NCBI GenBank assembly: GCA_963930185.1
Contig: CAWVLT010000089.1
Span: 1-61,269 of the forward strand
Reading direction: 5' to 3'
Length of the DNA: 61,269 bases
Source of the DNA: JAGZEG01 sp963930185
Lineage (GTDB): Bacteria; Actinomycetota; Coriobacteriia; Coriobacteriales; UMGS124
Part shown: positions 1 to 8,437 of the stretch, in pieces
How positions within the stretch are numbered: position 1 is the stretch's first letter
Layout: the number at the start of each line of letters is the position of its first letter
Notes under the pieces: model-generated
Databases searched by the model: none
The model's input: only the letters and a program-made list of their open reading frames with translations
Told to the model about the DNA's origin: nothing
Program-made: the position numbers and the translations under genes

Positions 1-43
1 CGCGGCCTTCGTGGGACGCTAGGCGGCACGTGCCTGCCGTGCG

Positions 44-748
44 CTAGTCGATCTTGGTAAACATGTCGGCCGCAGCGCCGCACATCGGGCAGCGGAAGTC
101 CCCGGGCAGCTCCTCGTCGGTCGTCTCGTAGACGTATCCGCACAGGTTGCAACGGAAGTGGTGCAGCGTCGCCGGGGCCTCGCCATCGGCTGTCCCCTGG
201 TCCCCAGGCTGGCCGGCCGCACTTGGCTCCGCCTGCTCGTCGGCGATGAACGCCGAGGCCTTGGGCGGCGTCGTGCCGCGCAGCGTGTTGTGGTAGTAGG
301 CGTAGGTCATAGACTCGGCACCGGCGTCGAGCACCTCGGCGTCCTCCACCTCGCCCACGAAGATCACGTGCGTGCCCACCTCGAGGCTGTCCACGACCCT
401 GCAGCCCACCACCGAGCAGGAGGCATCCGCCACGTAGGGCACGCCCTGGGCGGTTTGGCGCACGTCGAGCCCGGCGAACTTGTCGGTGTCCTTTGAGCTG
501 TGGAACCCAAAGGTGCCCACCAACCCCATGTCGGCCTTCGTGGAGAGGCAGCTCAGGGCAAAGCTGCCCGAGCGACGGATCGCCTCGCAGGTGGCGTTCT
601 CCAAGTTGACGGCCACCATCACGCGATAGGGCCTCGAGGTCAGCTGCATGCCCGTGTTGACGACGCAGCCTACCTTCCTGCCATCGGTGTCGCGGGTGGT
701 GAGCAGGTACACCCCGTACGAGAACTGACGCAGCGCCTTGGTGTCCAT
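44..748 (-). CDS. Flavin reductase-like protein fused to C-terminal rubredoxin
   Basis: 234 residues. Residues 1-165 resemble the flavin reductase-like (FMN-binding split barrel) fold of High-molecular-weight rubredoxin and FprA partner proteins, with the opening MDTKALRQFSYGVYLLT and an SCSVVGCRV segment. After a Gly/Ala/Glu linker (about 170-195) there is a rubredoxin module with Cys200-x2-Cys203-GYVYE and Cys220-x2-Cys223, the four iron ligands. In clostridia such fusions (Hrb) pass electrons from NAD(P)H to flavodiiron proteins that reduce oxygen or nitric oxide, so a cytosolic oxidative-stress role is likely; the partner is not in the window. The ATG has an AAGGGAG-like ribosome site. 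It lies 86 bp downstream of smpB on the same strand. Confidence 0.88.
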   Translation of the reverse strand: MDTKALRQFSYGVYLLTTRDTDGRKVGCVVNTGMQLTSRPYRVMVAVNLENATCEAIRRSGSFALSCLSTKADMGLVGTFGFHSSKDTDKFAGLDVRQTAQGVPYVADASCSVVGCRVVDSLEVGTHVIFVGEVEDAEVLDAGAESMTYAYYHNTLRGTTPPKASAFIADEQAEPSAAGQPGDQGTADGEAPATLHHFRCNLCGYVYETTDEELPGDFRCPMCGAAADMFTKID

Positions 749-834
749 TCCTTGGCTCCCTTCTCGGCCGGGCTCGCAGGCGGCGGCTCGGCCGTGTTCG
801 TGGCTCGACTTTTTAGTATGCGGCGCGTCGCTGA

Positions 835-1350
835 CTATCCGCGGCTGCGCTCCTTCATGACGCGGGCGATCTCGCGATCCATGTCGCGCTTTGCCATGTC
901 GGCGCGCTTGTCGTAGAGCTTCTTGCCGCGCCCCAGGCCTATCTCGAGCTTGACGCGGTTGTGCTCGTCGAAGTACATCTGCAGGGCGATGAGCGCAGCG
1001 CCCTGCTGCTGCACCTTGGAGTTGAGGTAGTCGATCTGCCTGCGATGCAGCAGCAGCTTGCGCTTGCGGTCGGGATTGACGTTGGCGATGTTGCCGTGCG
1101 AGAACGGCAGGATGTGCACGCCGTGCAGCCAGGCCTCCCCGCCGCGGATGAGCACGAAGGCGTCGGTGATCTGGCAGTTGCGCTCGCGCAGGGAGCGCAC
1201 CTCGGTCCCGGTGAGCACCAGGCCCGCCTCGAGCGTCTCGTCGATGAAGTAGTCGTGGCTGGCCGTGCGGTTCTTGGCGATGACCTTGATGTCATGCCCC
1301 TTGCCCTTGGCCGGGGCGCCGCCCGTCCTCGTCACGCTCTTGGCCGCCAT
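835..1350 (-). CDS. smpB: SsrA-binding protein SmpB
   Basis: 171 residues. Recognised by the family landmarks NRTASHDYFIDETLEAGLVLTG, the EVRSLRER segment, the DPDRKRKLLLH-type block and the basic tail GRGKKLYDKRADMAKRD that inserts into the decoding centre. SmpB carries tmRNA to stalled ribosomes for trans-translation. I chose the ATG at 1350 rather than the GTG at 1359: an AAGGCGGG site is well spaced for the ATG and too close for the GTG. The start is one base after the stop of the TPR gene upstream, so the two are co-transcribed. The tmRNA gene (ssrA) is not in the window. Confidence 0.97.
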   Translation of the reverse strand: MAAKSVTRTGGAPAKGKGHDIKVIAKNRTASHDYFIDETLEAGLVLTGTEVRSLRERNCQITDAFVLIRGGEAWLHGVHILPFSHGNIANVNPDRKRKLLLHRRQIDYLNSKVQQQGAALIALQMYFDEHNRVKLEIGLGRGKKLYDKRADMAKRDMDREIARVMKERSRG

Positions 1351-1351
1351 G

Positions 1352-2365
1352 CTAGTCACCCGCCTTGGCGTGCCCGGCGGACGCGTCGGTCGCGTCGGCG
1401 CCCGCCACCCGGCCGGCCTGCACCCCCGCCGCGCCGCGCGCCCGAGCGACGGCGGCGTCGAGCGTGGCCGCCGCGTTGGGGTCGGCGACGTCGGAGGTCA
1501 CGGGCGGCTCGTCGTCGCCCTCCTCGGGATAGGCCTCCTGCGCGGCCTCGCTCACCATGCGGGCAAGCGCGGTGGCGCGATGCTGCCCCACCAGGTCGAC
1601 GGCGATCTGGGCCATGTCGGCGCAGGTCTGCATGTCCTTGCGGGCGGCGGCGATGTCCGCGAGCAGCAGCGCGCTCAGGACCACCTCGACGTTTGCCCCC
1701 TCGGGAATGCCCTGCGGGTCGAGCAGCGCCTCGGTCAGCTCGTCGGTCTGCGTGGCGGGGTCGCACTGGCGCTCCTCGCGCAGCTCCTCGGCGCGCTCGA
1801 GCAGGCGCTTGTCGTCCTTGTTCAGGCGCAGGCCACACTTCACGCAGGCCGCGGCCGTGTCGTACTGCTCGCAGTTCATGAAGTAGTCGGCGAAGTTGTC
1901 GTAGGCGCGCACCAGGTGCCAGGAGTGCGAGGCCCGCGCGAACACCGAGTAGGACAGGCGCAGGAACTCCTCGTAGTCGCCGGTGTGGCGCAGGACGCCC
2001 GCGAGGTTGAGGCGGTGCGAGCAGTTCATCGGGTTCCAGCGCACCGCCTGCTTGAGGTTGGCGGCCGCCTCATCGAAGCGCTCGAGGTTGATCTGGCAGA
2101 AGGCCAGGTCGGCGTAGGCACGGTCAAAGGGAACGGGCACGTCCCTGAGCTCGCGCGGGTCGCTCTCGACGCGCTGGTAGGTCAGTCGCTCGAACGGCGA
2201 GGCGAACGAGAACCACTGCACCTCGTCGGAGGTGGGGCACATCTCGTCGATGTACACCTCCATGTCGGCGACCATGCCCTCGAAGGCGGGCAGGATGGTG
2301 TCGTACTTCTCGTCGGCAAGGTAGCTCTCGGCGCGCTCGAGCTGCTCGATCGTGAATAGTGCCAT
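1352..2365 (-). CDS. Tetratricopeptide-repeat protein, function unknown
   Basis: 337 residues from the ATG at 2365, which follows a strong GAGGAG site; an in-frame start further upstream (2413) lacks one. The centre shows TPR-like helices: AFCQINLERFDEAAANLKQAVRWNP, LNLAGVLRHTGDYEEFLRLS, and YDNFADYFMNCEQYDTAAACVKCGLRLN. There is no signal peptide or membrane span, so it is probably a cytosolic scaffold. The last about 50 residues are Ala/Gly/Asp-rich and probably disordered. It sits between rnr and smpB, two RNA quality-control genes, and its stop abuts smpB. A link to ribosome rescue or RNA decay is only an inference from position. Confidence 0.8.
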   Translation of the reverse strand: MALFTIEQLERAESYLADEKYDTILPAFEGMVADMEVYIDEMCPTSDEVQWFSFASPFERLTYQRVESDPRELRDVPVPFDRAYADLAFCQINLERFDEAAANLKQAVRWNPMNCSHRLNLAGVLRHTGDYEEFLRLSYSVFARASHSWHLVRAYDNFADYFMNCEQYDTAAACVKCGLRLNKDDKRLLERAEELREERQCDPATQTDELTEALLDPQGIPEGANVEVVLSALLLADIAAARKDMQTCADMAQIAVDLVGQHRATALARMVSEAAQEAYPEEGDDEPPVTSDVADPNAAATLDAAVARARGAAGVQAGRVAGADATDASAGHAKAGD

Positions 2366-2503
2366 GGCATCTCCTCGTTGGGACGGCTGCCCGCGCGCCG
2401 CCCCGCCCCGCATGGCGGCGCTAGGCAGACGGCCGGACCGCCCCTGTTGGTCCGCGTTTTGTCCGTGAACAGCGTATCACAAGGCGCCGCACGCGTCGGC
2501 GCC

Positions 2504-4525
2504 CTACAGGGCCCTGTCGTCAGGCAGCGCAAAATCGATGTGGCCACGCATGGGATCCACCGCCTTGACCACGACCTCGAGACGCTGGCCTATGCCCCAA
2601 CGCCTCCCGGTGTCGGCACTCACCAGCTCGTGGGTGCGCTCGTCAAAGTCGTGCCAGCCGTCGAGCTCGCCCACGTGGAGCATACCCTCGGCCGTGGTCT
2701 GGTCCAGCCGCACGAACATGCCGTACGGAAGCACCGACACCACCATGCCGGGAAGCGCCTGGCCGATGTAGGCGCTCAGGTACTCGGCCATCTTGACGGC
2801 CTGGCTCTGTGCCGCCGCCTCGGCCGCGACGCGCTCCATGCGCGAGGAGTGCCGACAGATGGTGGGCATCGCCTCGGCGAGCTCGCGCTTCAGCTCTCCG
2901 CGCATCTCGCCGGCCAGCTGCGCCTTGAGGCTGCGGTGGACCACCAGGTCCGGGTAGCGGCGGATGGGGCTGGTGAAGTGGCAGTAGGCACTCGCCCCCA
3001 GCCCAAAGTGCCCGGCGTTTCGCGGCTCGTAGGTCGCCCGGCGCATCGCGCGTAGCATCACGGCGCTCACCACGACCTCCTCGGGCGCGCCCCGCACCTG
3101 GTCGAGCACCGCCTGCAGGGCATGCGCGTCACCCAGGTACACGCCGGTCTTGGACACGCCCTCGAGGCGCCCGAGCTGCTGGAGCACGGGGACCAGCCCG
3201 GCCAGCGAGTCTGCGGCAGGGGGCTCGTGCACGCGGAAGGCCGCCGGGGCATGCGCGCGGACGAGATAGCGCGCGACCGCCTCGTTGGCGGCGAGCATGG
3301 CCTCCTCGATGAGCGAGGTGGCGGGGGTCCTGCGTCGCACCCGGACGTCAACGGGCCTGTGCTGGTCGTCGAGCACGAGCTTTGCCTCGGTCGTGACGAA
3401 CTCGATGGAGCCGCGCTCGCGTCGCAGGCGCTGGCGCAGGCGGCTCACCTGGTCGAGCCCCGAGAAGAACGGCAGCAGGTCGCGCCCCTCCACCACGCGG
3501 CCCCCCGGGACGTGCCCGGCCAGCAGCGCGTCGACCTCGTCGTAGCTCAGGCGTGCCCGCGAGCGGATCACCGAGGGGTACAGGTCGCTTGACATGACGC
3601 GCCCGCTTGCGTCGAGCGTGAGGTCGACCGTCATCGCGAGCCGGTCTACCCCGGGCTTGAGCGAGCAGAGTTCGCAGGAAAGGGCCTCGGGCAGCATGGG
3701 CAGCACGCGATCGGCCAGGTAGGTGCTCGTGGCGCGCTCGCGTGCGGCGAGGTCGATGGGCGAGGACGCCCGGACGTAGTGCGACACGTCGGCGATGTGA
3801 ACGCCGAGCAGCCAGCCGCCTTGCGGCAGTTCCTCGAGCGAGACGGCATCGTCGAAGTCGCGCGCGTCGGCCGGGTCGACCGTCACGAGGAACCGGTCGC
3901 GCACGTCGCGGCGCAGGGGCTCGCGCAGGGCGACGTCCACGTCGAGCGCGAGGTTCTCCGCCTGGGCGAGCACCTCGCGGGAGAACTGCGTGGCCAGGCC
4001 GTGCGAGGCGATGATCGTCTCGATGGGCACGTCCTCGTCGCCCTTGCGCCCGATGCGCCGCTCGACGGTGGCCACGCCCGCCTCGCGGCGAGACGGGTAG
4101 CTCGTGATGCGCGCGGCGACCACGTCCCCCGTGGCAACGCCCAGCCGACGCGGCGCGTCGTCGCGCGCGTCGAGCACGAAGTCGTGCGCGAGGCGGTCGT
4201 CCAGCGGAACGAGCACGCGCAGCGCACCCTCCTGCTGGTAGGTGGCAGCGAAGGTGGTGGTCGCGCGCTCGATGACCGCGACCACCGAGCCCGTCATCTG
4301 GCCCGATCCCGACACGCCCAGGCTCTTGATCTGCACCGTGTCGCCGGACATGGCCTCGGCTATGCGATGGGAGGGGATGACGAAGATCCCCTCGGCGGTC
4401 TCGACCTGACCGGCGCCGCGCGCTCCGATGCGCAGGACGCCACCGAGAAACCCATGGTGGCGGGAGCGCGTGCCCGGATGGCGCGAGCGCCGCGCGCCCG
4501 ACCGCTTGCTGCGTCCCGCACTCAT
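2504..4525 (-). CDS. rnr: Ribonuclease R / RNase II family 3'-5' exoribonuclease
   Basis: 673 residues. An N-terminal cold-shock-like part (about 25-170) precedes the RNB catalytic domain, whose hallmark DPADARDFDDAV at 217-228 supplies the magnesium-binding aspartates, followed by GVHIADVSHYV. Further RNB landmarks are HVHEPP-like residues and HFTSPIRRYPDLVVHR. A C-terminal S1 domain (about 585-670) contains GMVVSVLPYGMFVRLD and EGMLHVGEL. The protein is shorter than E. coli RNase R (813), mainly at both ends, as is common in Gram-positive bacteria. It degrades structured RNA, including trans-translation substrates, which fits smpB two genes downstream. Its start overlaps the S41-like gene by ATGA, indicating translational coupling. 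Confidence 0.95.
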   Translation of the reverse strand: MSAGRSKRSGARRSRHPGTRSRHHGFLGGVLRIGARGAGQVETAEGIFVIPSHRIAEAMSGDTVQIKSLGVSGSGQMTGSVVAVIERATTTFAATYQQEGALRVLVPLDDRLAHDFVLDARDDAPRRLGVATGDVVAARITSYPSRREAGVATVERRIGRKGDEDVPIETIIASHGLATQFSREVLAQAENLALDVDVALREPLRRDVRDRFLVTVDPADARDFDDAVSLEELPQGGWLLGVHIADVSHYVRASSPIDLAARERATSTYLADRVLPMLPEALSCELCSLKPGVDRLAMTVDLTLDASGRVMSSDLYPSVIRSRARLSYDEVDALLAGHVPGGRVVEGRDLLPFFSGLDQVSRLRQRLRRERGSIEFVTTEAKLVLDDQHRPVDVRVRRRTPATSLIEEAMLAANEAVARYLVRAHAPAAFRVHEPPAADSLAGLVPVLQQLGRLEGVSKTGVYLGDAHALQAVLDQVRGAPEEVVVSAVMLRAMRRATYEPRNAGHFGLGASAYCHFTSPIRRYPDLVVHRSLKAQLAGEMRGELKRELAEAMPTICRHSSRMERVAAEAAAQSQAVKMAEYLSAYIGQALPGMVVSVLPYGMFVRLDQTTAEGMLHVGELDGWHDFDERTHELVSADTGRRWGIGQRLEVVVKAVDPMRGHIDFALPDDRAL

Positions 4526-6132
4526 GGGCGACCCTCCTCGTCCTGCTGCTCCGGCTCGGCCGGTGGCACCTGCTCGTCCTGCTCGGCTTCCTGCTGCGCG
4601 TCCTGCTGCTCGCCTTGCTCGGCGTCCTGTTGCGCGGCCTGCTCGGCCTCCTGCTGTGCGTCCGGCTCGTCTTGCCGAGCCTGTCCCTGCTGCTCCTGCG
4701 GCTGGGATGACTGCTCGGCATCGGCCTGCGACCCGTCACCGCCCAGCGCGTCGACTGCGGCCGCGAGCTGGGCGTCGCGCTCGGCGTCACGCGCATAGCG
4801 CAGGTCCTCGTCCATGGCGACCTCCACGTCGGGCGTGATGCCACGCCCCTGGATGTCGTGCCCGTCGGGGGTCTGGTACTGTGCGGTCGCGTAGACGATG
4901 GCCCCGCCGATCGACAGGGTCCTTACCACCTGCGAGCCTCCCCTACCGGCGGTGACGCACCCGATGACGTGCCCGCGCGCGTGGTCCTGTATCGCACCCG
5001 CCACCACCTCGGCCGCGTGCGCGGTGTCCCCGTCAACCAGCACGGCAAGCGGCAGGTCCGTCGCGTGAAGCGACGTCGTGGCCTCGATGCGCTGGGCACC
5101 GGCGCGCGTCACCTCGTTGGCGACGGTGCCGCCCGTCAGGAACAGCGACGCCACGCGCACGGCCTCGCCCAGATCGCCCCCGGCGTTGCCGCGCAGGTCA
5201 AGCACGAGCGACGTCGCGCCCTGCTCGGTGAGGCTCTCGACGGCCTCCAGCGCCTGCTCGTAGGTGCCTCCGACGAACCGCGGCACCACGATGACGCCCA
5301 CCGTGCCCTCAAGATACGACCCGACGAGCGGCGCCGACACCTCGGCGATGTCGACCATGGCGCTGGACTCCACGATGCCCTGGACCCGCGATGCGCCCGC
5401 GGGCTGCGCGGCGCCGTCGGCCTGCGAGCCGCCGTCACCTTGCGAGCCGTCGTCATCGCAGGCGACGGGGGCGTCGCGCCAGGTGAGGCTGACCCTGTCG
5501 CCCGCCTCGCCCGAAAGCGCGAGCGCAAGCTCAAGCGAGCTCCACGCGCCCCGCTCGCCCTCGACCGCCACGATGACGTCGCCCGGTACGAGGCCCGCGC
5601 GCTCGGCGGGAGACCCGGACGCGACGAGGGCGACGGTCGGCCCCTGCTCGGTGTCGACGAACGTGGCGCCAATCCCCGTCTGCTCGGAGGAGGCCAGCAG
5701 TTGATACCCCTCGTACTCCTGCTGGCTCAGGTAGGTGTAGCCCTCGTCGCCCATGGACGCGAGCAGCCCCTCGATGGCGCCCGCCGTCGCCTCGTCGAGC
5801 GTCGGCGGCTCGTATGCGTTTGCGGCGACGTCGCCCGCGGCGGCGGAGACCCGACGAGCCAGCGCTCCCCCGTATCCGTCCTCGAGCTCGACCTGCTCCG
5901 TCACGGGCTCATCGCGCACCGCAACGACGCTGGGGAACAGCCAGGCAACCAACCGCTCGCCATAGACCGTCCCCGCAGCGAACCCGCCGCCAACGAGCGC
6001 GGCGGCACCGACCAGGATGGCCAGCGCCGCCGCGAGAGGATGTCTGTGCACGAAGCGCGCAGGCTGCTCGGAGGCGTCCTCGGGGGCGATATCCTCTTCG
6101 CGCAGCTCGCGTGCCTCTATCTCGTCCTGCAC
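4522..6132 (-). CDS. S41 (C-terminal processing) protease homologue, predicted catalytically inactive
   Basis: 536 residues. A cytosolic acidic N-terminus is followed by a single membrane span (about 33-55), then an extracytoplasmic PDZ domain (about 150-220, GLVPGDVIVAVEGE) and an S41 core (250-440: LVLDLRGNAGGDLGEAVRVASLF and GRGITPDVEV). The family motif SASASE, whose middle Ser is the nucleophile, aligns with TAHAAE (370-375), so the nucleophile is His372. The catalytic Lys of the TFGKG motif aligns with Arg397 in TAGRGG. Both catalytic residues are therefore missing while the scaffold is well kept. The last about 70 residues are a Gln/Glu/Ala-rich low-complexity tail. It lies between ftsX and rnr and overlaps rnr by 4 bp. 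It is probably a non-enzymatic adaptor at the envelope. Confidence 0.88.
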   Translation of the reverse strand: MQDEIEARELREEDIAPEDASEQPARFVHRHPLAAALAILVGAAALVGGGFAAGTVYGERLVAWLFPSVVAVRDEPVTEQVELEDGYGGALARRVSAAAGDVAANAYEPPTLDEATAGAIEGLLASMGDEGYTYLSQQEYEGYQLLASSEQTGIGATFVDTEQGPTVALVASGSPAERAGLVPGDVIVAVEGERGAWSSLELALALSGEAGDRVSLTWRDAPVACDDDGSQGDGGSQADGAAQPAGASRVQGIVESSAMVDIAEVSAPLVGSYLEGTVGVIVVPRFVGGTYEQALEAVESLTEQGATSLVLDLRGNAGGDLGEAVRVASLFLTGGTVANEVTRAGAQRIEATTSLHATDLPLAVLVDGDTAHAAEVVAGAIQDHARGHVIGCVTAGRGGSQVVRTLSIGGAIVYATAQYQTPDGHDIQGRGITPDVEVAMDEDLRYARDAERDAQLAAAVDALGGDGSQADAEQSSQPQEQQGQARQDEPDAQQEAEQAAQQDAEQGEQQDAQQEAEQDEQVPPAEPEQQDEEGRP

Positions 6133-6144
6133 CAGGGCGCCTCG

Positions 6145-7071
6145 CTAGACCTTGAGGTACCGGCGCATGGCGAGGCCGGATCCCACCACGCCGATGAGGA
6201 TGCCCAGCACCAGCAGAATGCCGTACACCACGTAGTAGGCGCTCGGGGCGATCGTGAGGTTCAGGAACGAGAGGCTGTTGGTGATGCGCGGCAGCAGGAA
6301 CGTGCTGATCGCCACAAGCGAGCACACGGCAAGGATGTAGCCGATGAGCGCCTGCAGGATACCCTCGGTGAGGAACGGCCCGCGGATGAAGCTGTTGGAC
6401 GCGCCCACCAGGCGCATGATGCTAATCTCCGTCTGGCGCGCCATGATGGAGAGACGAATCGTGTTGTTGATGAACACGAAGGCCACGAACACCAGCAGCA
6501 CGACCAGGGCGGCCGCGGCGATGCGGATGATGTTGGTCACGTCGAGCAGGCGATTCACCGTGTCGGCCGCGTAGAGCACCGACGCCGAGGGCATGTCGGG
6601 ATCCTCGCACACCGACAGGAACAGGTCGTCAGCCATGATGCGCTGGGCCACCGTCTCGGCCAGGTCGGCGTCGGTCAGCGTGATCACCAGCGAGGCAGGC
6701 AGGGGGTTGCGCCCGTCCAGGGCCGCCACCGCGTCCTCGGCGTTGGCCGAGACCATGGTGCTGCGGTACTCCTCCAGAGCCTCGTCCTTGCTCTTGTAGG
6801 TGACGCTGTCCACGCCCTCCCACGTATCGATGTCAGCCTGCAGCTGGTCGACCATGGTCTGGTCGGCGTCGTCGGCAAGAAACGCCTGGATGGTGATGCG
6901 CGACTCCACGTCGCCCAGCATGCTGTTGACCATGAGGCTGGCAATGGCGAACAGGCCGATGATGAACAGCGACAGGAAGATCGTGACCACGGCGCCGAGG
7001 CTCGTGGACCAGTTGCGCGCGAAGTGGCTGCCGGCCTCGCGCATGGAATAACCGAAGTTATAGGGCACCAT
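6145..7071 (-). CDS. ftsX: Cell-division protein FtsX
   Basis: 308 residues from the ATG at 7071 (opening MVPYNFGYSMREAGSHFARNW), which is the family's usual N-terminus. A first membrane span is near residue 30-50, then an extracytoplasmic domain containing the SVTYKSKDEALEEYR-type motif typical of FtsX, and three more spans with the FtsX/MacB permease pattern (VLLVFVAFVFINNTIRLSIMARQTEISIMRLVGAS). FtsX pairs with FtsE to control peptidoglycan hydrolases at the septum. The start overlaps the end of ftsE by 14 bp. The neighbour downstream is an inactive-looking S41 protein with an extracytoplasmic PDZ domain, which could be a division-envelope partner. Confidence 0.95.
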   Translation of the reverse strand: MVPYNFGYSMREAGSHFARNWSTSLGAVVTIFLSLFIIGLFAIASLMVNSMLGDVESRITIQAFLADDADQTMVDQLQADIDTWEGVDSVTYKSKDEALEEYRSTMVSANAEDAVAALDGRNPLPASLVITLTDADLAETVAQRIMADDLFLSVCEDPDMPSASVLYAADTVNRLLDVTNIIRIAAAALVVLLVFVAFVFINNTIRLSIMARQTEISIMRLVGASNSFIRGPFLTEGILQALIGYILAVCSLVAISTFLLPRITNSLSFLNLTIAPSAYYVVYGILLVLGILIGVVGSGLAMRRYLKV

Positions 7072-7885
7072 AGTAGCCGTACCCTCCGTTCTGCTCGTCA
7101 CGGACGATATGGCCGTTCTCCAGGGCGATGACGCGGCGGCGCATCGAGTCGACCATCTCGCGGTCGTGCGTGGCCACCAGCACCGTGGTGCCCGTGCGGT
7201 TGATGCGCTCGAGCAGCTTCATGATGCCCAGCGAGATGGCGGGGTCGAGGTTGCCCGTGGGCTCGTCGCACACCAGAAGCGGCGGGCGGTTCACCATGGC
7301 GCGGGCCACCGACACGCGCTGCTGCTCGCCACCGGAGAGCTGGTCGGGAAGCTTGTCCATCTTCTCCTCCAGGCCCACCAGGCGCAGCACCTCGGGGACC
7401 TGGACGCGGATGACGTTCTTGGACTTGCCGATGCACTCCAGGGCAAACGCCACGTTCTCGTAGGCGGTGCGCTTGGGCAGCAGCTTGTAGTCCTGGAACA
7501 CGCAGCCGATCTGGCGGCGCAGGAAGGGCACCTTGCGGTCGCGCAGGCGCGAGAGGTCCTGGCCGGCCACGTAGATGTTGCCGCTCGTGGGCTTGATGGA
7601 GCGGATGATGGTCTTGATGAACGTGGACTTGCCCGAACCCGAGTGCCCCACCAAGAAGCAGAAGTCACCGGGCATGATGTCGACCGAGACATCGTCGAGG
7701 GCGGGCTTGTCGGGCTGGGCAGGATACACCACCGAGACGTGACGCATGGCGATCGTCGGCGGGATGCTGCCAAGCGATGCGGCGCGCTGACGCTGCTGCG
7801 CCACGGGACGCTGCTGGCCGGTGGTGCCGGCGCTGGGCTGGGGTTGCCGTCCCTGGGACGGGTCACCCTGGAAATGTTGAGGCAC
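7058..7885 (-). CDS. ftsE: Cell-division ATP-binding protein FtsE with Gln-rich N-terminal extension
   Basis: About 275 residues. The ABC domain has Walker A GHSGSGKST, Q-loop CVFQDYKLLP, signature LSGGEQQRV, Walker B LLVCDEPTGNLDP and switch His in VATHD, and is closest in pattern to FtsE (GLEEKMDKLPDQLSGGEQQRVSVARAMVN). About 45 extra residues rich in Gln/Pro/Ser precede it. I place the start at the GTG at 7885 because a TTGGAG site lies 6 bp upstream; an in-frame TTG at 7897 is less likely, and the ATG at 7747 would remove the extension. It forms an operon with ftsX. The promoter must lie in the 540-bp region upstream that carries inverted-repeat element A. Confidence 0.93.
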   Translation of the reverse strand: MPQHFQGDPSQGRQPQPSAGTTGQQRPVAQQRQRAASLGSIPPTIAMRHVSVVYPAQPDKPALDDVSVDIMPGDFCFLVGHSGSGKSTFIKTIIRSIKPTSGNIYVAGQDLSRLRDRKVPFLRRQIGCVFQDYKLLPKRTAYENVAFALECIGKSKNVIRVQVPEVLRLVGLEEKMDKLPDQLSGGEQQRVSVARAMVNRPPLLVCDEPTGNLDPAISLGIMKLLERINRTGTTVLVATHDREMVDSMRRRVIALENGHIVRDEQNGGYGYYGAL

Positions 7886-8437
7886 GGACGACTCCAATCA
7901 GATCGCAGACGTTGGTTCGTCTTAACTGCATGTCGGTCTGCTTTGCCACGAATCCGTCGGCAAGGCAGACGCATGGCTATGATGTAGTGTAGCAAACTCG
8001 CGGCGCTGCGGTATGAAGAAGGCGTGCGAGTGAAAGGCAATCGCCAGCCTATAAGCAGACAGAGATCCCCGCGCTCCAAAATCTCTCTGCGATGGACAGA
8101 ATTTTCGGTTGGGAGAAGGTCATCGTGGATGCAAGCCCTAAACCTTGAGCCAGCCGATTGCGTCACTTCTCTATGAGCTGCGGTTTTGTTCCCGACATGG
8201 AGTGGGCGGCCGATTTTTTGCCGGTCAGAAAGCATTGTCCGCCACTCGAAGTCTCTCCCAACCGAAAAGTTTGTCCATCATACAGATTTTTTCGCGCACG
8301 GAGCCACACTAACCTGCGTGCAGGCACCGAAGTCGGGCGCATCCAAGTGCCAACCTGCACTTCCATTTGTCACGGCATCGTGTAATACGAGGTAGATTTT
8401 TGTCTGTAGATCTAAGGACGACGTCACCCCGCGTGCC
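7886..8437. other. Gene-free 0.55-kb stretch containing inverted-repeat element A
   Basis: No convincing gene. The right-hand part (8071-8304) is inverted-repeat element A copy 1. The rest is lower in GC than its surroundings and should hold the ftsE promoter on the minus strand. The permease gene at 8438 ends here, so its terminator may also be here. Confidence 0.6.
8071..8304. repeat. Inverted-repeat element A, copy 1
   Basis: Two arms of about 50 bp face each other: 8071-8121 and, as reverse complement, 8251-8304. The arms share GATGGACA and a TTTTCGGTTGGGAGA block at the inner ends, and AAAATCT further out; the right arm also shows the GCGCACGG-type outer end. The 129-bp interior is not repeated elsewhere in the window. 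A second copy with the same architecture is at 54707-54941. Confidence 0.75.

Noticed and set aside
8091..8160. Leader peptides of the form MDKxxGWE in element A arms
   Set aside because: Three arms open with ATG-GAC in frame, but there is no ribosome-binding site, and the fourth arm lacks the ATG. The arms are better explained as DNA repeats.
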